Of a stretch of DNA of 64,000 bases, positions 62,006 through 64,000 are shown one piece after another. This stretch comes from Tethya wilhelma. Taxonomy: Eukaryota; Porifera; Demospongiae; Tethyida; Tethyidae. The stretch lies in assembly GCA_964030475.1 (NCBI GenBank), contig CAXIPT010000004.1, forward strand, positions 1,030,385 to 1,094,384, given 5' to 3'. The translations under genes were made by a program, and so were the position numbers. The notes beneath the pieces were generated by a model. That model was not told where the DNA came from. It saw only the letters and a list, made by a program, of their open reading frames with translations, and did no database searches. The number at the start of each line of letters is the position of its first letter. Within the stretch, counting starts at the first letter, position 1.

Positions 62006-63600
62006 AGATTTTGTACATTAATTGTAGCAAGCTAATCATGGTGTCCCTTTACCAACTGGGTGTCTACAAAACCAGTTCGACTTATCAGCCAAGCCAAATC
62101 AAACAGCAGTGCTTCTCCACCATGCTATGGGTCTGCTTTGAAATAAAAACAGTACTTATTAAATGCATACCTTCTAAGTTGTCCTCAACATTGTCAGATT
62201 CCTCATCGTCAAAATTATTCCTGTCTACCATTTCATCTTCTTTAGCCAGTGACTCCATAAAGCTGCCAGGGTTGGTGCTGGAAGGAGGTAGAGTGAAGTT
62301 CATTGTCACAGAAGAAGGTTGCAAACTGTCACCACTTGAGGAAGCAACTGTCTGATGTTTTAAACCTTCTCTTTGAGGCAAAGAAGAAGGCTCGTGATCA
62401 TCTTTTTCTGGGATAGTTTGAACGGAGAGTTCTTGGTTATGTATAGATGAAGTCAGTCCACTCTGTGGAATAGGTACAGGGTCCTGACTTGACGGTTCGG
62501 TAGATTTTGACGCATTCGTGGGCAAAAATTTCGAACCACCAGGTTGCAGTGTGGACGGAATGGGCCGGCTAGAAGATGCAGTAGTAATAGGAGACATACC
62601 CATAGGCTTGGCTTGAATGGACGGGGTTAAGGAATGAGTTTTTGACAAAGAACCCGCAAAGGAGCCATGTGATGTTGCAAAACTCGACGACAAGGTGGGT
62701 GTTGTAGATGAAACACCATTTGATGAACTTGTAGCAATTCCATCTGCGCTACTCTGTGACAGCAATCGAGACATTCTTGGAATAGCAGCACTGCTCCTTG
62801 AAGGAGCCTCAACACTTGATGCTGTCGACACACTTAAAGAATTGTTTGTCAACTGTTCCTGTTGCTGCTTTCGCTGCTTTTCAAGTCGATCTAAGAAGGC
62901 ATTTGCCCTTGAACGATCCCAGCGCTGGATAGGTGGTGATGGAACAGCACTCCCAGCAGATGATGAAGCTTCTCTGGTGGTAGTAGTGGTTGGTTGAGGT
63001 TGAGGGAGGGATCCATTGGGTGGTGGATTGTTAGTGAACTGGGACGGTGTGGAATTGGTGGTGGTGGGGTCATCAGCAGTACCTAGAACATGACCTGGAT
63101 GAATGGGTGAATGGGTGAATGGGTGAATGGGTGAATATTCGGGTGAATGGGTGGATGGGTGAATTGGTCATCTAGAATAGATTGCAAAACAAAACCTTTT
63201 GTATACTAACAAAGCAGAATATAAAACAAGACTAGCTTGTAAATTACAGTCAAATAATTTATGTCTATTATTGTTTTTGTTACACAAATAGTTCTTTACC
63301 TCCACTTTCAGGGAAAGAGTGTTTTTCCTGTTTGACTGGTCCCGAGAATGGCTTAGGAGCCGGGGGACTAGGGGAACGTCTTGCCTGTTCCAAGAGCTTC
63401 TCTATTAACTCACGCCTCCTGCTGTCAGTCAATCCTTCATTGCTACTATTGTTATCTTCTCCGAGCAAAGATTGCAAGCTGTTGCCATTTTGAGCAGGGT
63501 TGTTTTGGATGAGGTGATTTGAATTGAATGTGAAGCGACGATTGAAGAGACCGCTTAAGATCCCTTCTCCAGTCCAGGGAAGATGCTCGCTGCCAGGAAA
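59588..63600 (-). CDS. Large low-complexity death-domain protein, 5' end outside the window
   Basis: Exons 63600-63300, 63094-62171, 61871-61137 and 60876-59588 are in phase and encode about 1,080 residues; earlier exons lie beyond 64000. Most of the protein is disordered Ser/Pro/Thr/Gln sequence. A short conserved helical patch (RWDRSRANAFLDRLEKQ) follows the second visible exon border, and a basic SKSRS-rich stretch precedes the death domain. The DD (FPNIEISEDC to LLEELESF) keeps the core Trp (VKKWQFLGRYL) and matches the gene at 1-1759 at most positions. About 100 C-terminal residues with many Cys are shared with that paralog and unknown to me. Length and disorder suggest a scaffold or nuclear regulator, but no sequence motif decides this. 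Confidence 0.78.
61886..62001. repeat. GT then GA microsatellite with an N
   Basis: (GT)n 61886-61945, unknown base at 61946, then (GA)n to about 62000. It lies just upstream (on the coding strand) of exon 61871, whose acceptor is in the TGTGATGTGATG tract. Confidence 0.9.
63099..63168. repeat. GGGTGAAT minisatellite
   Basis: About eight 8-base units (GGGTGAAT with variants) in the intron between the first two visible exons of the large DD gene. A TG tract at 63606-63646 abuts the acceptor of exon 63600. Confidence 0.85.
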
Positions 63601-63603
63601 CTG

Positions 63604-63649
<46 letters not shown>

Positions 63650-63659
63650 ATGTGTATGT

Positions 63660-63944
63660 TAGTGTTGTTTTAGTTAACTAAAACTAAAACTAAAAACCCT
63701 TTAGTTTTAGCAAAAATGGCCTTTTTTTAACTAACTCATAAAGACTTGGTCAAAATAATAACTAAACTAAGTCAAAAAATGCCCAAAACACCTAATTTTA
63801 GTTAGTTAACTAAACTAAAACCCTTATAGTTAGGCCTTTTTACACTTAGTTAACTAAACTAAAAACTAACTAAACTTTTTCTTGAAGCTTAGAAACTAAT
63901 CAATAACTAACTAAGGGTTTTGAGGGTTAACTAAAACAACACTA
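63660..63944. mobile_element. TA-rich foldback with TAGTGTTGTTTTAGTTAAC ends
   Basis: TAGTGTTGTTTTAGTTAAC at the left and TTAACTAAAACAACACTA at the right. The interior is built from ACTAAAAC / GTTTTAGT blocks that are themselves inverted. Confidence 0.75.
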
Positions 63945-64000
63945 GTGTATGTGTGTTGCAGCTACTATTCAATCTTGAATACTTACATACATACATACAT

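Noticed and set aside
1..64000. CRISPR arrays, operons, tRNA or rRNA genes
   Set aside because: Tandem repeats present are microsatellites or minisatellites without spacers; genes are intron-rich and eukaryotic; no tRNA cloverleaf or rRNA motif was seen.

Overview
The window looks like the nuclear genome of an early-branching animal, most like a demosponge. It is AT-rich. Genes are split into many short exons with GT-AG introns and lie close together (about 230 bp between two of them). The protein domains are metazoan signalling domains: death domain (DD), CARD-like, ZU5-UPA, Ig, SAM, caspase and TKL-type kinase. The taxonomic call is inference; no rRNA, mitochondrial or other diagnostic marker is present.

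Layout. Four genes lie on + and then five on -, converging near 24 kb, and the order is roughly mirror-image. Left arm (+): 3' part of a DD gene (1-1759); a DD-Ig-subtilisin protease (2191-6755); a CARD/DD-ankyrin-kinase (7308-16411); a CARD/DD-ZU5-UPA-DD protein (17678-23735). Right arm (-), read outward from the centre: a DD-SAM-SAM-caspase (24479-30256); a second CARD/DD-ankyrin-kinase with an internal tandem duplication (30489-41755); a SAM-subtilisin protease (43580-47156); a decayed gene joining a catalytically dead caspase domain to a subtilisin domain (52423-58404); and the full-length relative of the first DD gene (59588 to beyond the window). The outer pairs (DD gene and subtilisin gene) still share flanking non-coding sequence, so this is an inverted segmental duplication that has since diverged.

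How the genes fit together. This is a cluster of death-fold signalling genes built from interchangeable modules. One N-terminal block (CARD-like, DD-like, third death-fold-like domain) is attached to two kinases and to a ZU5-UPA-DD protein. One subtilisin-type (S8) protease cassette, with a shared proline-rich linker exon, is attached to DD-Ig, to SAM, or to a dead caspase. The caspase gene carries the same kind of split SAM domains. Nearly all module exons are symmetric phase 1-1, which makes shuffling frame-safe. Three of the paralogous promoters carry a paired kappaB-like element. My reading, an inference, is an innate-immunity or cell-death module in which a subtilase has taken the place of a caspase or paracaspase in death-fold scaffolds.

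Between and inside genes are many short inverted-repeat elements: TTAA-flanked MITEs, palindromic families starting TACCG, foldback elements, a three-copy dispersed repeat, and CA/TG microsatellites often sitting directly on splice acceptors. I see no tRNA, rRNA, CRISPR or bacterial features. Exon borders come from reading splice sites and phase by eye; where phases do not fit I say so.
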